Below, piece by piece: positions 18,628 to 27,332 of a stretch of 64,000 nucleotides of DNA; within the stretch, counting starts at the first letter, position 1; each line of letters opens with the position of its first letter. A program made the position numbers and the translations under genes. The stretch comes from Desulfosporosinus sp. HMP52 (GTDB lineage: Bacteria; Bacillota; Desulfitobacteriia; Desulfitobacteriales; Desulfitobacteriaceae). Below the pieces are notes generated by a model that did no database searches, was not told where the DNA came from, and worked only from the letters and a program-made list of their open reading frames with translations. The stretch covers positions 26,543 through 90,542 of the forward strand of contig NZ_JMGA01000017.1 of NCBI RefSeq assembly GCF_000765145.1, given 5' to 3'.

Positions 18628-20022
18628 TTAGTCTATACCATATCTGTGTAACTTATCGTAAAATACTCTCCTTGAATAGCCCAGAGCCTTCATTGCCTTC
18701 GTACGGTTGTTTTTATGCGTTACTAGGGCTGAGAGGATTAGTTCTTTTTCAACGGAAGCAACAATTTCTTTAACCGAAGAAGGTTTTTTTTGTTTTAATT
18801 GATCCTCATGCGTTGGTAATATTTGACCTGGCAGATGATACATCTCTATGGTCAGGCCACTGCACACTATACTTGCGTGCTCTAAAACATTTTGCAACTC
18901 TCGAATGTTGCCCGGCCAGTCATACTCTTGGAAAAAACCAACAACCTGGGGAGAGAGAGTTAATTCATGCCCAACCTCACGGGCAAACTGATCTAAAAAT
19001 GTTTTAGCGAGTGCTAAGATGTCATCTTTGCGTTCTCGTAAAGGATTTAGATTAAGGGGAACAATATTTAAGCGATAATATAGATCTCGTCGAAAAGCAC
19101 CTTGTTTAATCATACTTTCCAAATCTCGATTGGTGGCCGCGATGACCCGAATATCTACCTTGATAGTTTTAGTTCCCCCGACTCTTTCAAACTCTTTCTC
19201 TTGCAAGACTCTTAGTAATTTTGCTTGCATTGTATAGCTCATATCCCCAATTTCGTCTAAAAAGATTGTACCTCCATGGGCCAGCTCAAACTTACCAAGT
19301 TTACCCCCTTTTTTTGCCCCAGTAAAAGCTCCATCTTCATAGCCAAATAGTTCACTCTCGATGAGATCTTCCGGGATTGCTGCACAATTTACTTTAATCA
19401 GAGGTTTATCTTTACGACGGCTGCTATTATGTACCGCTCTAGCTAATACTTCCTTACCAACACCACTTTCACCCCGGATTAATACTGTACTATCCGTGCG
19501 GGCAACCTTAGCTGCCAAGATTAAGGTCTCTTTTACATTTCTATTTTGTCCTACATATTCTTTAAAAGATAGAGGCAGGTGTTCCCATTGTTCTAACTGC
19601 TCTTTTAAATAATCGGCCAAACCTTTTGTTTGTTGAAGTTCACGGTTTAATTGAACAACTTCTGTTATATTCTTGAATGTTGAAACACAACCAATAATTA
19701 CTTCTCCATTATATAAAGGGAAGGAGCTGCCTACTACATCGATACCTAAAGATTCTAAGTAGTCTCTGCCACTGGTTGCCTTACCTGTATGTAATATCTC
19801 TATAGCTGCTGCTTTTGGCTCAATTTTATCTAATCTCCGTCCTAATACTTTGGCCACAGGTACCCCGAGAATTTTTGCATAAGCCTCATTTGCATAAACA
19901 ATCGTTGTATCGGAATCAATAACGAGCACAACATCATGAATACTATCCAATATTTGGAACAATAGTTCTCTATCCCATCGTGGAAAATCGCTGGTTGTGA
20001 CTGCATGGGCTCCGACACTCAT
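18628..20022 (-). CDS. Sigma-54-dependent transcriptional activator, PAS-AAA+-Fis, set 1
   Basis: Enhancer-binding protein that opens sigma-54 promoters with ATP. Its 464 residues show a PAS sensor at about 20-120 ([23 protein letters not shown]), a helical linker to about 150, then the AAA+ domain. Walker A is GESGVGKE at 184-191, the sigma-54 contact loop GAFTGA is at 231-236, and Walker B is IFLDEIGD at 253-260. A Fis-type helix-turn-helix ends it ([23 protein letters not shown]). The PAS ligand is unknown; an acyl-CoA or acid is a reasonable guess. GGGGGAT precedes the ATG and a TATAAT box lies about 32 bp upstream. It is transcribed alone and is followed by a terminator. Confidence 0.95.
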   Translation of the reverse strand: MSVGAHAVTTSDFPRWDRELLFQILDSIHDVVLVIDSDTTIVYANEAYAKILGVPVAKVLGRRLDKIEPKAAAIEILHTGKATSGRDYLESLGIDVVGSSFPLYNGEVIIGCVSTFKNITEVVQLNRELQQTKGLADYLKEQLEQWEHLPLSFKEYVGQNRNVKETLILAAKVARTDSTVLIRGESGVGKEVLARAVHNSSRRKDKPLIKVNCAAIPEDLIESELFGYEDGAFTGAKKGGKLGKFELAHGGTIFLDEIGDMSYTMQAKLLRVLQEKEFERVGGTKTIKVDIRVIAATNRDLESMIKQGAFRRDLYYRLNIVPLNLNPLRERKDDILALAKTFLDQFAREVGHELTLSPQVVGFFQEYDWPGNIRELQNVLEHASIVCSGLTIEMYHLPGQILPTHEDQLKQKKPSSVKEIVASVEKELILSALVTHKNNRTKAMKALGYSRRVFYDKLHRYGID

Positions 20023-20054
20023 GATTATCCCCCATTTAAACTTATTTTGTAATC

Positions 20055-20060
20055 ATTATA
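20055..20060 (-). promoter_or_regulatory. Sigma-A-like -10 box of the set-1 activator
   Basis: A perfect TATAAT on the minus strand 32 bp before the start codon; the -35 region is weak (TTACTT at 17-bp spacing). The same arrangement precedes the other two activators. Confidence 0.4.
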
Positions 20061-20132
20061 TAGGAGTAAGCCAATTGAAGTAAAGGAAAATTTGGTAATA
20101 GTTTAAATATTCTTAATATTATAATATATTAT

Positions 20133-20190
20133 AATGCCCCAGAAATACAAAAAAGACCTAATCTAAGTCTTTTTTGTTTTCTGGGGCATT
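20133..20190 (-). terminator. Long terminator hairpin of the PHP/ferredoxin/MaoC cluster
   Basis: AATGCCCCAGAAA..CAAAAAAGAC pairs with GTCTTTTTTG..TTTCTGGGGCATT, with one small asymmetry and a 9-nt loop. T-runs are inside the stem on both strands, so it could stop transcription from either side. It lies 51 bp after the last MaoC gene. Confidence 0.8.
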
Positions 20191-20232
20191 AATTTGTTAA
20201 AGTGTATACAAATCCGCACACAAGGGTTTTAA

Positions 20233-20244
20233 ATGAACGTTCAT
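20233..20244. promoter_or_regulatory. Second copy of palindrome ATGAACGTTCAT
   Basis: Identical to 11693-11704. It overlaps the stop codon of the MaoC-type gene at 20241, an unusual place for an operator, so it may be chance or may act on the hairpin region downstream. Confidence 0.25.
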
Positions 20245-20645
20245 CGCCTGAGTGAAACATGTGCTAGTCCTGACATAACACGTTTCTGTTGGTTGTTAAA
20301 GGCCTCTAAGTTACAAACCAAGGTGTTTTCGGAGCGGACTTTTATATTTCCAGAACATGTTATGATATCTCCCGGTCGTACTATTTTTTCAAAACGCACA
20401 TTGAATTTGCTGATAATTCCTTCTTCACCAATCCAATCTGTTACCATAGCCGCCATTTGGGCCATAGTTAACATTCCGTGTACAATTGTTCCCTCTAAGC
20501 CTGCTTGGCGTGCATAATCGTCATCAAGATGAATAGGATTAAAATCCCCTGAAGCTTCGGCATACTGACGAACTTGCAAATCGCTTGGGATCCATTCACG
20601 GACAGGCAGTTGATCTGAAACCTGATAATTTAGTAGACTTTTCAT
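20241..20645 (-). CDS. MaoC-type hydratase, catalytic hot-dog subunit
   Basis: A 134-residue hot-dog-fold protein. DFNPIHLDDDYAR and GTIVHGMLTM give the Asp and His expected of the hydratase 2 motif of (R)-specific enoyl-CoA hydratases. The start overlaps the stop of the preceding MaoC-like gene by four bases (ATGA), so the two are translationally coupled. Together they look like a two-subunit hydratase of the HadA-HadB or MaoC heterodimer kind. It would hydrate an enoyl-CoA to the (R)-3-hydroxy form, or dehydrate in the other direction. It is the last gene of its cluster, 51 bp before a strong terminator. Confidence 0.85.
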   Translation of the reverse strand: MKSLLNYQVSDQLPVREWIPSDLQVRQYAEASGDFNPIHLDDDYARQAGLEGTIVHGMLTMAQMAAMVTDWIGEEGIISKFNVRFEKIVRPGDIITCSGNIKVRSENTLVCNLEAFNNQQKRVMSGLAHVSLRR

Positions 20646-21040
20646 TCCCCTTCCTCCTTAGATGGCTGGATTAGGACAGAACTACTGGAAAACACCAATT
20701 CCCCAGTCAAATCATACCCCGTTGTTTCAAGCACGAGAAAGGTGTTCTTTCCCAACTTGCCGCGACCTTCGTAAACGTCTTTGATGCTTTTCTTATAAGT
20801 AAGGCTATCCCCCACATTGAGCGGTCGATAGTATGTTATTCTCTGCTCACCGTGAATCATACCGGGAGTCGGCAATTGTACTCCCGGTATGTTTGCTTGA
20901 ACCAATGTTCCTACAAAAGTAGCAGGAACACGGTCATCGAACCGCACTCCTATGGCTTCAGCAAACCTACGTACATCTTCAAGTCTAATTTTTAAAGCTA
21001 TTGCTTCACTTTCGCGGCCGATTAATTCTTTATTAATCAT
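20642..21040 (-). CDS. MaoC-like N-terminal-type dehydratase subunit
   Basis: A 132-residue protein matching the non-catalytic half of MaoC dehydratases (FAS1-like dehydratase domain): RFAEAIGVRFDDRVPATF near the start, then MIHGEQRITYYRPLNVGDSLTYKKSI and a C-terminal strand LETTGYDLTGELV. The catalytic Asp/His pair is not evident, which fits a structural partner of the next gene. The ATG has GAGGAGT upstream. It follows the small helical protein gene by 41 bp. Confidence 0.8.
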   Translation of the reverse strand: MINKELIGRESEAIALKIRLEDVRRFAEAIGVRFDDRVPATFVGTLVQANIPGVQLPTPGMIHGEQRITYYRPLNVGDSLTYKKSIKDVYEGRGKLGKNTFLVLETTGYDLTGELVFSSSSVLIQPSKEEGE

Positions 21041-21081
21041 ACTCCTCTGCCCACCTTTGCTAAATAGGTATAGCCATTTCT

Positions 21082-21279
21082 TTAAAGGCCCATCTTTCTT
21101 TTCAGTTCAATAAGCTTTTCTTTAATAAATTCAGAGTCTGGGTCAAGGGCACCGGCTACCATATACTCATTTAAAGCTTCATAAAGGTACCCGGCACGCT
21201 CCTTGAGAATCCCCTCTCCTAGATGCCTCATAGCTAAACTTTCATGATCCAGATCATCTGCGTTATGTCCGATGTGCAC
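21082..21279 (-). CDS. Small helical (TPR-like) protein
   Basis: A 65-residue acidic protein, largely helical by composition: GILKERAGYLYEALNEYMVAGALDPDSEFIKEKL resembles one TPR-type helix pair. It starts at GTG with AGGAGG six bases upstream, 11 bp after the preceding stop. No enzyme motif. It may be an assembly or docking factor for the cluster, which is inference only. Confidence 0.65.
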   Translation of the reverse strand: MHIGHNADDLDHESLAMRHLGEGILKERAGYLYEALNEYMVAGALDPDSEFIKEKLIELKRKMGL

Positions 21280-21290
21280 AGTTGGCCTCC

Positions 21291-21884
21291 TTATTGCTTT
21301 TGAAAAGCGAGTTCACATAGCCCGCTGTCGTTAGCATCGTTATTACAAGTCATGAAGACTGGAACTCCAACCTTCTCTGCTGCTGCTTGATAAGCCGCGA
21401 AGCAGAAGGACTGGCAATTGCTTATTCCCTTTTCAGCAAACTTTTTTCCTAAAGAGCAGTTAAAACTGCGAACCTTTAATTGCTTTGTAGTGGCTTCTGT
21501 GACAGTCCAAGCATCTCGTGGACGCAGAACTATAATTGCATGCTCTACATATCTTTCAAAGACGTGAGGAAAACGAATTCCGGTTTGCTCAGCAACTCGT
21601 TCAATCATATCTGCAGTCCGATCTCGGAAGGCTTCCGAATCTGTGTTTTTGATCAGGACTGCCATAAACGACTTTCCCTGTTCCTCAAGAAAATCCTCGC
21701 TGATTTCTTTATCCGAGTTAAAAAGACTTTCTACAGGAAATTCTTTATTTACGGCATAAATTAGTTCCTTAGGTAAATCATAGACATAATCCTGTCCGGG
21801 GTTAATCTTTAACCTTCGCTCAGGGGCTACCTCAGTGCTAGGGTTGCCTTTTATTTTTTGTAAGACCTTAAAATCCACAGCCAT
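21291..21884 (-). CDS. Unrecognised Cys-containing protein
   Basis: 197 residues, no family recognised. No signal peptide or membrane segment. The C-terminal third holds the cysteines: FNCSLGKKF, SNCQSFCFAAYQ, MTCNNDAND and SGLCELAF, enough for a metal or iron-sulfur site. An ATG follows AAGGGGAGTTTTTAGT. It is flanked by a ferredoxin gene (44 bp upstream) and the small helical gene (11 bp downstream) in an apparent seven-gene operon, so a redox function is plausible but unproven. Confidence 0.7.
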   Translation of the reverse strand: MAVDFKVLQKIKGNPSTEVAPERRLKINPGQDYVYDLPKELIYAVNKEFPVESLFNSDKEISEDFLEEQGKSFMAVLIKNTDSEAFRDRTADMIERVAEQTGIRFPHVFERYVEHAIIVLRPRDAWTVTEATTKQLKVRSFNCSLGKKFAEKGISNCQSFCFAAYQAAAEKVGVPVFMTCNNDANDSGLCELAFQKQ

Positions 21885-21928
21885 ACTAAAAACTCCCCTT
21901 CAAATTCATAGTTTTAGTTCCGGGAATG

Positions 21929-22231
21929 TTAAGAATTGCGTTCTTTAATTTGAGCGGCTCTTTCCTCTTTGAATTTCTGAGCTAATTGATCACGCGGGAC
22001 AAAACTGAGCTGTATAGCATTGAAAGGACACACTTTCACACAGTCGCCACACCCTGAACATTTGTCAAAATAACGACCTACGATCCGATATTCACTCGGA
22101 TCACTCTCTCTTCCCTTCCAGACCTTTGTAGGGCCGCAAACGAAGACCACTGATGGACATACACTTAAACACTTTCGACAGTTCAAGGGATCTTTACATA
22201 AGTTATAGTCAATGCCGATTTGAGCAATCAT
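21929..22231 (-). CDS. Ferredoxin-type 4Fe-4S protein
   Basis: 100-residue soluble electron carrier. The second cluster motif is canonical: CSGCGDCVKVCP. The first is unusual: CKDPLNCRKCLSVCP, where the early part of the CxxCxxC pattern is interrupted by extra residues. The C-terminal 25 residues are charged and helical. The gene is 16 bp downstream of the larger ferredoxin-domain protein and belongs to the same operon. Confidence 0.85.
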   Translation of the reverse strand: MIAQIGIDYNLCKDPLNCRKCLSVCPSVVFVCGPTKVWKGRESDPSEYRIVGRYFDKCSGCGDCVKVCPFNAIQLSFVPRDQLAQKFKEERAAQIKERNS

Positions 22232-22247
22232 TTACAGGTCCCTCCCC

Positions 22248-23081
22248 TTACCAGTTTTCAGCTATTCCAGGCAAACTTTGTCTGTCTACTAACTCAATAG
22301 CTTCACTTGGACATGCCGTCACACAAAGTCCACAGCCAAAGCATTGATCTAAATCTATATACGCTTTGCTCGTATAGACTTCAAGATTTAGTGCTTTAAA
22401 CTGACAACGACCTAGGCAGCTTTTACAGCCAATACATTTTTCTCGATCGACTTTAGCAACTGTATGTCCTTTTAAAAGAAACTTAAAATCATAGTCAATT
22501 CTATTTCTTACTGCAACACATCCAGGATACTCACATTGACAAAGCCCCCCGATATATGGAGTCCCAAACACATCAACTGTTTGCACTCGACCTTCTTTGT
22601 GGTTCATCATAGCCCATTCTTTAGCTTCTTCCGGTGTGACAAACTCTACCCCGCCATGATAAGTCTCAGGCCAACGTTCCCATTTATACATACCAGGTCC
22701 AATACCCATACAGGTGAAGTTCTCATCATCAGGCATACCCCTTTGCACTCGACGACATCCGCAGGTCATTTTCGCTAAAGGATAGGCAATATCTAGAATT
22801 TGAAGATATTCATCAAGTGTAACCACTTGTCCGAAGTGAGTCTGATAGGCATGTTCTAAGGCATCACTTTTGATTTCGTTTTCCCACTCCAAATCCCCAC
22901 TTATACGAGCTTTGACTAACTCTGCCACCACACCCGCACCCATTCCCGCTGCCTGTGGGTCGGCATCTGCACCAGCAGCTTCTTTACCTTCTTTGCGTAC
23001 CTTATACAGGCGCCGCGCATAATTTTCCGGATTGAGATACCACTTTTCCCCATTACCATATTTATCACATACCCAACACAT
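22248..23081 (-). CDS. Protein with C-terminal 2x[4Fe-4S] ferredoxin domain and Cys-rich N-terminal region
   Basis: 277 residues. A typical two-cluster ferredoxin ends it (CIGCKSCLGRC and CFGCGLCVTACP, about residues 217-260). Further cysteines lie before it: MCWVC at the N-terminus, MTCGCRRVQ near 105, FTCMG near 122, and GGLCQCEYPGCVA near 180. The spacing suggests one or two extra metal sites. The start overlaps the PHP gene's stop by one base (TAATG), so translation is coupled. I do not recognise the N-terminal domain. The operon context implies an oxidoreductase or an electron-input module for acyl-CoA chemistry. Confidence 0.8.
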   Translation of the reverse strand: MCWVCDKYGNGEKWYLNPENYARRLYKVRKEGKEAAGADADPQAAGMGAGVVAELVKARISGDLEWENEIKSDALEHAYQTHFGQVVTLDEYLQILDIAYPLAKMTCGCRRVQRGMPDDENFTCMGIGPGMYKWERWPETYHGGVEFVTPEEAKEWAMMNHKEGRVQTVDVFGTPYIGGLCQCEYPGCVAVRNRIDYDFKFLLKGHTVAKVDREKCIGCKSCLGRCQFKALNLEVYTSKAYIDLDQCFGCGLCVTACPSEAIELVDRQSLPGIAENW

Positions 23082-23734
23082 TACGTAACCTCCTTTTTCT
23101 TTGCTCGAATACGTCCTTTTCGCAACTGAGCTACCAATTGGGCCTCATTACGAATTGAATCTTCAAACACTGTTATACAAGATCCAACACTGAGTATATT
23201 GTGTGCGTCGCTTCCTCCGGTTCCAATCTTACCTAAAATGCTCACAGCATTTCTCGCGGCACGGATTTCCTGCCAATTGCTTCGACCATTGTAGACCTCT
23301 AAAGCATCTACAAAGTCAAATATTGGCCTCCGGCACATCACCTCCACTTCGATTGGCTCCAAGCCACGCTCTTCCCTTGAAAATGTGGAATAAGAAAAAT
23401 CCTTCCTAAAGGGATGAGCAGCGACCATTATTCCCTTCGAGTTATGCACGAATTGTGCTAATTTTGGTAAGTCATCTCGAAGATTTAACAACGATTGGTG
23501 CACTCCATATACCAGTATTTCTCCCACTGAGGTACTAAGTTCAACTCCGCCATAAATTTGTATACCACTTTCATTACTAAGTTTGGCAAGCTCTGTTTGA
23601 TCCCAACAGTAATCATGATCTGTAATGCAAATGCCATCTAGACCTTTTTTACACGCTGCTTCAATCAAGTCCCAAATGTTCATACGACTGCAGGCCGAAC
23701 CCTGATTGGTATGTGTATGCAAATCAAACTCCAT
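23081..23734 (-). CDS. PHP-domain metal-dependent phosphoesterase-like protein
   Basis: 217 residues with PHP motifs: DLHTHTNQGSACS at the N-terminus, ITDHDYCW, the EL metal site in GGVELSTSVGEI, AAHPFRKD and GGSDAHN near the C-terminus. These give the His/Asp/Glu set that binds divalent metals. Substrates of such short PHP proteins are mostly unknown (nucleotides, phosphates). I prefer the ATG at 23734, with GAAGGAA seven bases upstream, over the GTG at 23749. It is the first gene of a seven-gene unit behind a strong sigma-54 promoter, an odd leader for a redox/hydratase cluster. Confidence 0.82.
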   Translation of the reverse strand: MEFDLHTHTNQGSACSRMNIWDLIEAACKKGLDGICITDHDYCWDQTELAKLSNESGIQIYGGVELSTSVGEILVYGVHQSLLNLRDDLPKLAQFVHNSKGIMVAAHPFRKDFSYSTFSREERGLEPIEVEVMCRRPIFDFVDALEVYNGRSNWQEIRAARNAVSILGKIGTGGSDAHNILSVGSCITVFEDSIRNEAQLVAQLRKGRIRAKKKEVT

Positions 23735-23788
23735 GCTAGATTCCTTCACATCTTCCCTTATTAATCCACAAAGGCTTTATATCTCAAT

Positions 23789-23805
23789 AAGCAAGTTTTG
23801 TGCCA
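23789..23805 (-). promoter_or_regulatory. Sigma-54 promoter of the PHP/ferredoxin/MaoC cluster
   Basis: On the minus strand TGGCACAAAACTTGCTT is a full consensus match (TGGCAC-N5-TTGCT), 55 bp before the PHP start codon. Only a weak GTACGT half-site is seen upstream, near 23977-23982. Confidence 0.85.
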
Positions 23806-24068
23806 ACATCAAAGTTCTCAGTTGTTTACATTAAACATATTCTCGGAATCTCACTTCTCAAAGCCCCTAATCCTTGCTTCTTAATTTTTTCTAGTAGAAT
23901 ATTACGATATATCAGAATAGTTGTTAAACTGTTAAGGTCTTATCAGCCACACCTTAAACAAAATATGTTTTAATTACGTACAATCACATTAACTTAATGT
24001 TTCCTTTTTTGTACTATCATTTGAAGTGCAAACCCTCCACCTTATGAAAAAGGTCTTCTTTAAAACGC

Positions 24069-24110
24069 AAAACAGAAACAGTTTCCTCATAGGCAAACCG
24101 TTTCTGTTTT
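24069..24110 (-). terminator. Terminator of the thiolase-AbfD operon
   Basis: AAAACAGAAAC pairs with GTTTCTGTTTT. On the minus strand it is followed by GCGTTTTA. It lies 51 bp after the thiolase stop at 24161. The remaining 23806-24068 region holds no other feature I can name. Confidence 0.75.
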
Positions 24111-24160
24111 CTTAAGAGTCATATTTATAACCAAATAGAGTTCTAAACATTAGTTAACAT

Positions 24161-25354
24161 TTAATTATATTCAGGCATTCGTTCAACTATAAATGCACAT
24201 CCAGGGCCTCCGCTCGCACACATTGTTGCACAAGCATAACGTCCACCCCGACGTTTCAACTCATTGATTGCTGCCATTATAATCCGCACACCTGTCATTC
24301 CTACCGCATGTCCTAAAGATATACCTGATCCAACTGCATTAACCCGTTCTAGCGGGATATCAAGTTCCTTCTGACAACCTAGGAATTGAGCTGCAAATGC
24401 TTCATTGATTTCCCAATAATCGATATCATTTTTCTTGAGCCCTGCAAATCTCAGCGCTCTCTCTACAGCGGGGACTACACCCATGCCCATAATTCTAGGC
24501 TCCACAGCCCCAGAAGCAGATGCCACCACACGAGCCAATGGTTTTAATCCTAATTCCTTGGCCTTTTCATAGGACATCATAATTATTGCTGCAGCACCGT
24601 CATTTAAGCCTGAAGCGTTAAAGGCTGTAACCGTACCGTCCTTTTTAAATACAGGTTTAGCCTTAGCAGCTATCTCCATTGTTGCATTGGGATTGGCATG
24701 CTCATCAGTATCGAAAATCTTAAGCCCTTTTCTTGTCTTAATCTCAACAGGTACAATTTCATCCTTAAATAAACCTTGTTCAATAGCATTACATGCTCTT
24801 CGATGACTGAGCAAAGAATACTCGTCTTGCTCTTCACGGGTAATCTTGTACATTTCCGCAATATTCTCAGCCGTAATACCCATATGGTAGCCCTCAAAAG
24901 CACAGACCAATCCGCCAATCATTAAACTATCCTGGATTTTTTCAGCATCATTTAGTCGATATCCTTTACGTGCTTGCATAAGCAAATAAGGGGCGTTAGT
25001 CATGCTTTCTTGACCTACGGCTGCAGCAACATCTACCCTGCCTAACATTATTTCTTGGGATAAAATATCCGCTGCACGCATAGATGATGGGCACTGTTGA
25101 TGAATGGTGGTAGATATAGTTTCAACAGGACATCCGGATTTAAGCGTTACCCAACGAGCGGAGTTTCCTGGAGAACCTGCCTGATTACATTGGCCCACCA
25201 TAACCTCTTCAACAAGGTTAGGGGAAATGCCGGCCTTCTCAATGGCTCCTTTAAGCGCTATTACACCTAGATCGTGCGCCTTTAAGCTTTCCAAAGAACC
25301 TTGGAAATCACCAACCGCAGTCCTGGCAGCGCTGACAATAACAACTTCTTTCAC
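24161..25354 (-). CDS. Acetyl-CoA acetyltransferase (thiolase), AbfD-linked
   Basis: 397-residue thiolase cleaving or forming 3-ketoacyl-CoA. The nucleophile is the Cys in [10 protein letters not shown], a variant of the usual CGSG/CSSG; the His loop is [15 protein letters not shown] and the second Cys is in MCASGGPGC. It is the most divergent of the five thiolases here (CPSS and [10 protein letters not shown]), so its substrate may differ. It starts at GTG with AAAGGAG eight bases before, 73 bp after the AbfD gene, in a two-gene sigma-54 operon closed by a terminator. Confidence 0.92.
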   Translation of the reverse strand: MKEVVIVSAARTAVGDFQGSLESLKAHDLGVIALKGAIEKAGISPNLVEEVMVGQCNQAGSPGNSARWVTLKSGCPVETISTTIHQQCPSSMRAADILSQEIMLGRVDVAAAVGQESMTNAPYLLMQARKGYRLNDAEKIQDSLMIGGLVCAFEGYHMGITAENIAEMYKITREEQDEYSLLSHRRACNAIEQGLFKDEIVPVEIKTRKGLKIFDTDEHANPNATMEIAAKAKPVFKKDGTVTAFNASGLNDGAAAIIMMSYEKAKELGLKPLARVVASASGAVEPRIMGMGVVPAVERALRFAGLKKNDIDYWEINEAFAAQFLGCQKELDIPLERVNAVGSGISLGHAVGMTGVRIIMAAINELKRRGGRYACATMCASGGPGCAFIVERMPEYN

Positions 25355-25427
25355 AATTTAAGCTCCTTTCAACATATACTCTGCCAAAAACTTTTTTTCA
25401 ACTTAGTTGTCTTGTATCTTAACAACT

Positions 25428-26900
25428 TTATTGCCAATCAACATCGGTATTTTTCTGAACCCCCGCAAGTCTCTCTGCCAGGTTCTTGCGCTGGGCTAAG
25501 TTAACCATTCGACTGATCATAATACGTTGGGCCTGAGGAGAACCCGCTCCGTGCATTGATTCAGTTAAATAGCCTACAGCTGCTGTACCCATAGTTAAGT
25601 TCTCTACTAATCTCAGCATACGGTGACGGTTTTCCGCTGAAACATCTGCCTTGCCTATAAAGTATTTCTTAATTAAAGCTCCTACTTCGGAATGATCAAA
25701 ATCTTTTTCGGAGGGCATTGTAACAAATGCTCCACCGGCAACATCTTGAGCTAAGCGGGCAATTTCATAGGGAAAACGTGTAACATTCTGTTTGCAAATA
25801 TTAGCTAACAAAATGTCAACAAGATAATTGCCTGAGGCTGTTTTATGACCCTCTGCCGAGCAAGCAATTCCGCAAGAATACAAGGACTCGTTAAGATGGC
25901 ACATCTCCACAATCTTGTCCTTAATATGGGATGCTTTAGAAACACCATTGTACTCAGCCATTGCTTGAGTAGCTCCAATTAAGGCATCTCCTACTCCAAC
26001 TTTACACCCCCCATAACTCTGGCGGTGATATGAAGCGAATCGCTCAACCAGCATAGTCGAAAAATCCGTTTCCCCATCCATAAAGACCCTATTCCAAGGT
26101 ACAAAGACATCATTGAAAATCGCCATAACTTCTTGACCACCGAAATATTGGTTACCAACATCAATGCTGCCGCCTTCTAGTTTACGAGTGTCACAGGATT
26201 GTCGTCCATAGACGTAAATAATTCCTGGGGCTTCGAGAGGCACTGCAAAGCTGACGGCCCACTCTTTCTCATTATCTTTTAGTGAGTTATTAGGCATTAC
26301 TAGAATTTCATGAGAGTTAATCAATCCCGTCTGATGCATTTTACAGCCTCTGACAATAATACCTTCTTCATTCCGTCCTACAACATGAACGTAGGCGTCT
26401 GGATCAGTTTGTTCGCCGGGACCTTTTGATCGATCTCCCCGGGAATCTGTCATACATCCATCTACAGCAAGGTCATTTTCTTGCACATATTTTAAAAAGT
26501 CATTAAATCTTTGATGGTACTTTGTTCCATGTTTGGCGTCAATCTCAAACGTGGTGTTAAAGACAGCATTAAAAGCATCCATCCCGACACAACGTTGGAA
26601 ACAACAGCCGGTCTTTTGACCTAAAAGACGTTGCATTTTTACTTTCTTCACCAAATCATCAGTACTTTGATGAAGGTGTGTGAAACGATTGACCTTTTGA
26701 CCTGTAAGATTAGAGATTGCAGTCATAACATCTTCGTATTCAGGTTCCATAGCCAACTTATAGGTCATGGCCATGGCGTTCAATGAGGGCCGAACCATGG
26801 GATGATCAACGTAATTTTCTATCTTCTCTCCAAACATGTATAGATCAATTTTCATATTACGGATGTCATCAATATATTCTTGTGGCGTTTTTAAAGTCAT
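25428..26900 (-). CDS. 4-hydroxybutyryl-CoA dehydratase family (AbfD), paralogue 2
   Basis: 490 residues, the AbfD-type flavin/[4Fe-4S] dehydratase closest in numbering to the C. aminobutyricum enzyme. Ligand counterparts are Cys100 and Cys104 in CCFQRCVG, and His292 and Cys299 in YHRQSYGGC. The FAD-binding core (SFAVPLEAPGI, NDVFVPWNRVFMDGE) is intact. I chose the ATG at 26900 (AGAGGTGACAAGG upstream) over the GTG at 26909. It is first in a two-gene operon with a thiolase, behind a perfect sigma-54 promoter and a 15-bp activator site. Conversion of 4-hydroxybutyryl-CoA to crotonyl-CoA is likely; other substrates are possible. Confidence 0.9.
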   Translation of the reverse strand: MTLKTPQEYIDDIRNMKIDLYMFGEKIENYVDHPMVRPSLNAMAMTYKLAMEPEYEDVMTAISNLTGQKVNRFTHLHQSTDDLVKKVKMQRLLGQKTGCCFQRCVGMDAFNAVFNTTFEIDAKHGTKYHQRFNDFLKYVQENDLAVDGCMTDSRGDRSKGPGEQTDPDAYVHVVGRNEEGIIVRGCKMHQTGLINSHEILVMPNNSLKDNEKEWAVSFAVPLEAPGIIYVYGRQSCDTRKLEGGSIDVGNQYFGGQEVMAIFNDVFVPWNRVFMDGETDFSTMLVERFASYHRQSYGGCKVGVGDALIGATQAMAEYNGVSKASHIKDKIVEMCHLNESLYSCGIACSAEGHKTASGNYLVDILLANICKQNVTRFPYEIARLAQDVAGGAFVTMPSEKDFDHSEVGALIKKYFIGKADVSAENRHRMLRLVENLTMGTAAVGYLTESMHGAGSPQAQRIMISRMVNLAQRKNLAERLAGVQKNTDVDWQ

Positions 26901-27006
26901 CCTTGTCACCTCTTTGTTAATATTGTTTAAAGCCTTCTCCGGTCGAACTCCAGGGAATGGTAGTCACGCCAGAGTAGGCCCCTGTGTGGTTGCAGTAGAT
27001 TAATAA

Positions 27007-27023
27007 TTGCAATTACTGTGCCA
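27007..27023 (-). promoter_or_regulatory. Sigma-54 promoter of the AbfD-thiolase operon
   Basis: On the minus strand TGGCACAGTAATTGCAA matches the consensus at every key base. It lies about 107 bp before the AbfD start. Confidence 0.9.
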
Positions 27024-27094
27024 AAACTTGATTAATTTCTATGATCTAGCACTTAGTTAACCTATAACGCCAACTAGAAAGAGTCCATCTAAAT

Positions 27095-27152
27095 CAAAAA
27101 AAATTGCAATCTTCAAGAACTCTATTGTTCTTAGTTCTTTAAAGATTGCAAC
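27095..27152 (-). terminator. Terminator of the fatty-acyl-CoA ligase gene
   Basis: On the minus strand TTGCAATCTT..GAACT pairs with AGTTC..AAGATTGCAA, followed by eight T. It lies 180 bp after the ligase stop; the gap between also holds the activator site. Confidence 0.85.
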
Positions 27153-27197
27153 ACTGTATATATTTCATACAAGCACAAGCCATTAACCGAAAATTCA

Positions 27198-27212
27198 GTA
27201 TATAAAGTACAC
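27198..27212. promoter_or_regulatory. Candidate activator-binding site (GTATATAAAGTACAC)
   Basis: Imperfect palindrome 175 bp upstream of the AbfD-thiolase sigma-54 promoter. The same 15-mer occurs at 40259-40273. Confidence 0.6.
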
Positions 27213-27332
27213 AAAGAGTTCTTTCTACTCTATTGTAATATCTATGGAGGTAATCTTAAAATATCCTGACCAAGTCTACTTCATAGATAAATAATTCCTG
27301 CCTTAGGGAAACTCCTTTACTAACGTCAAATA

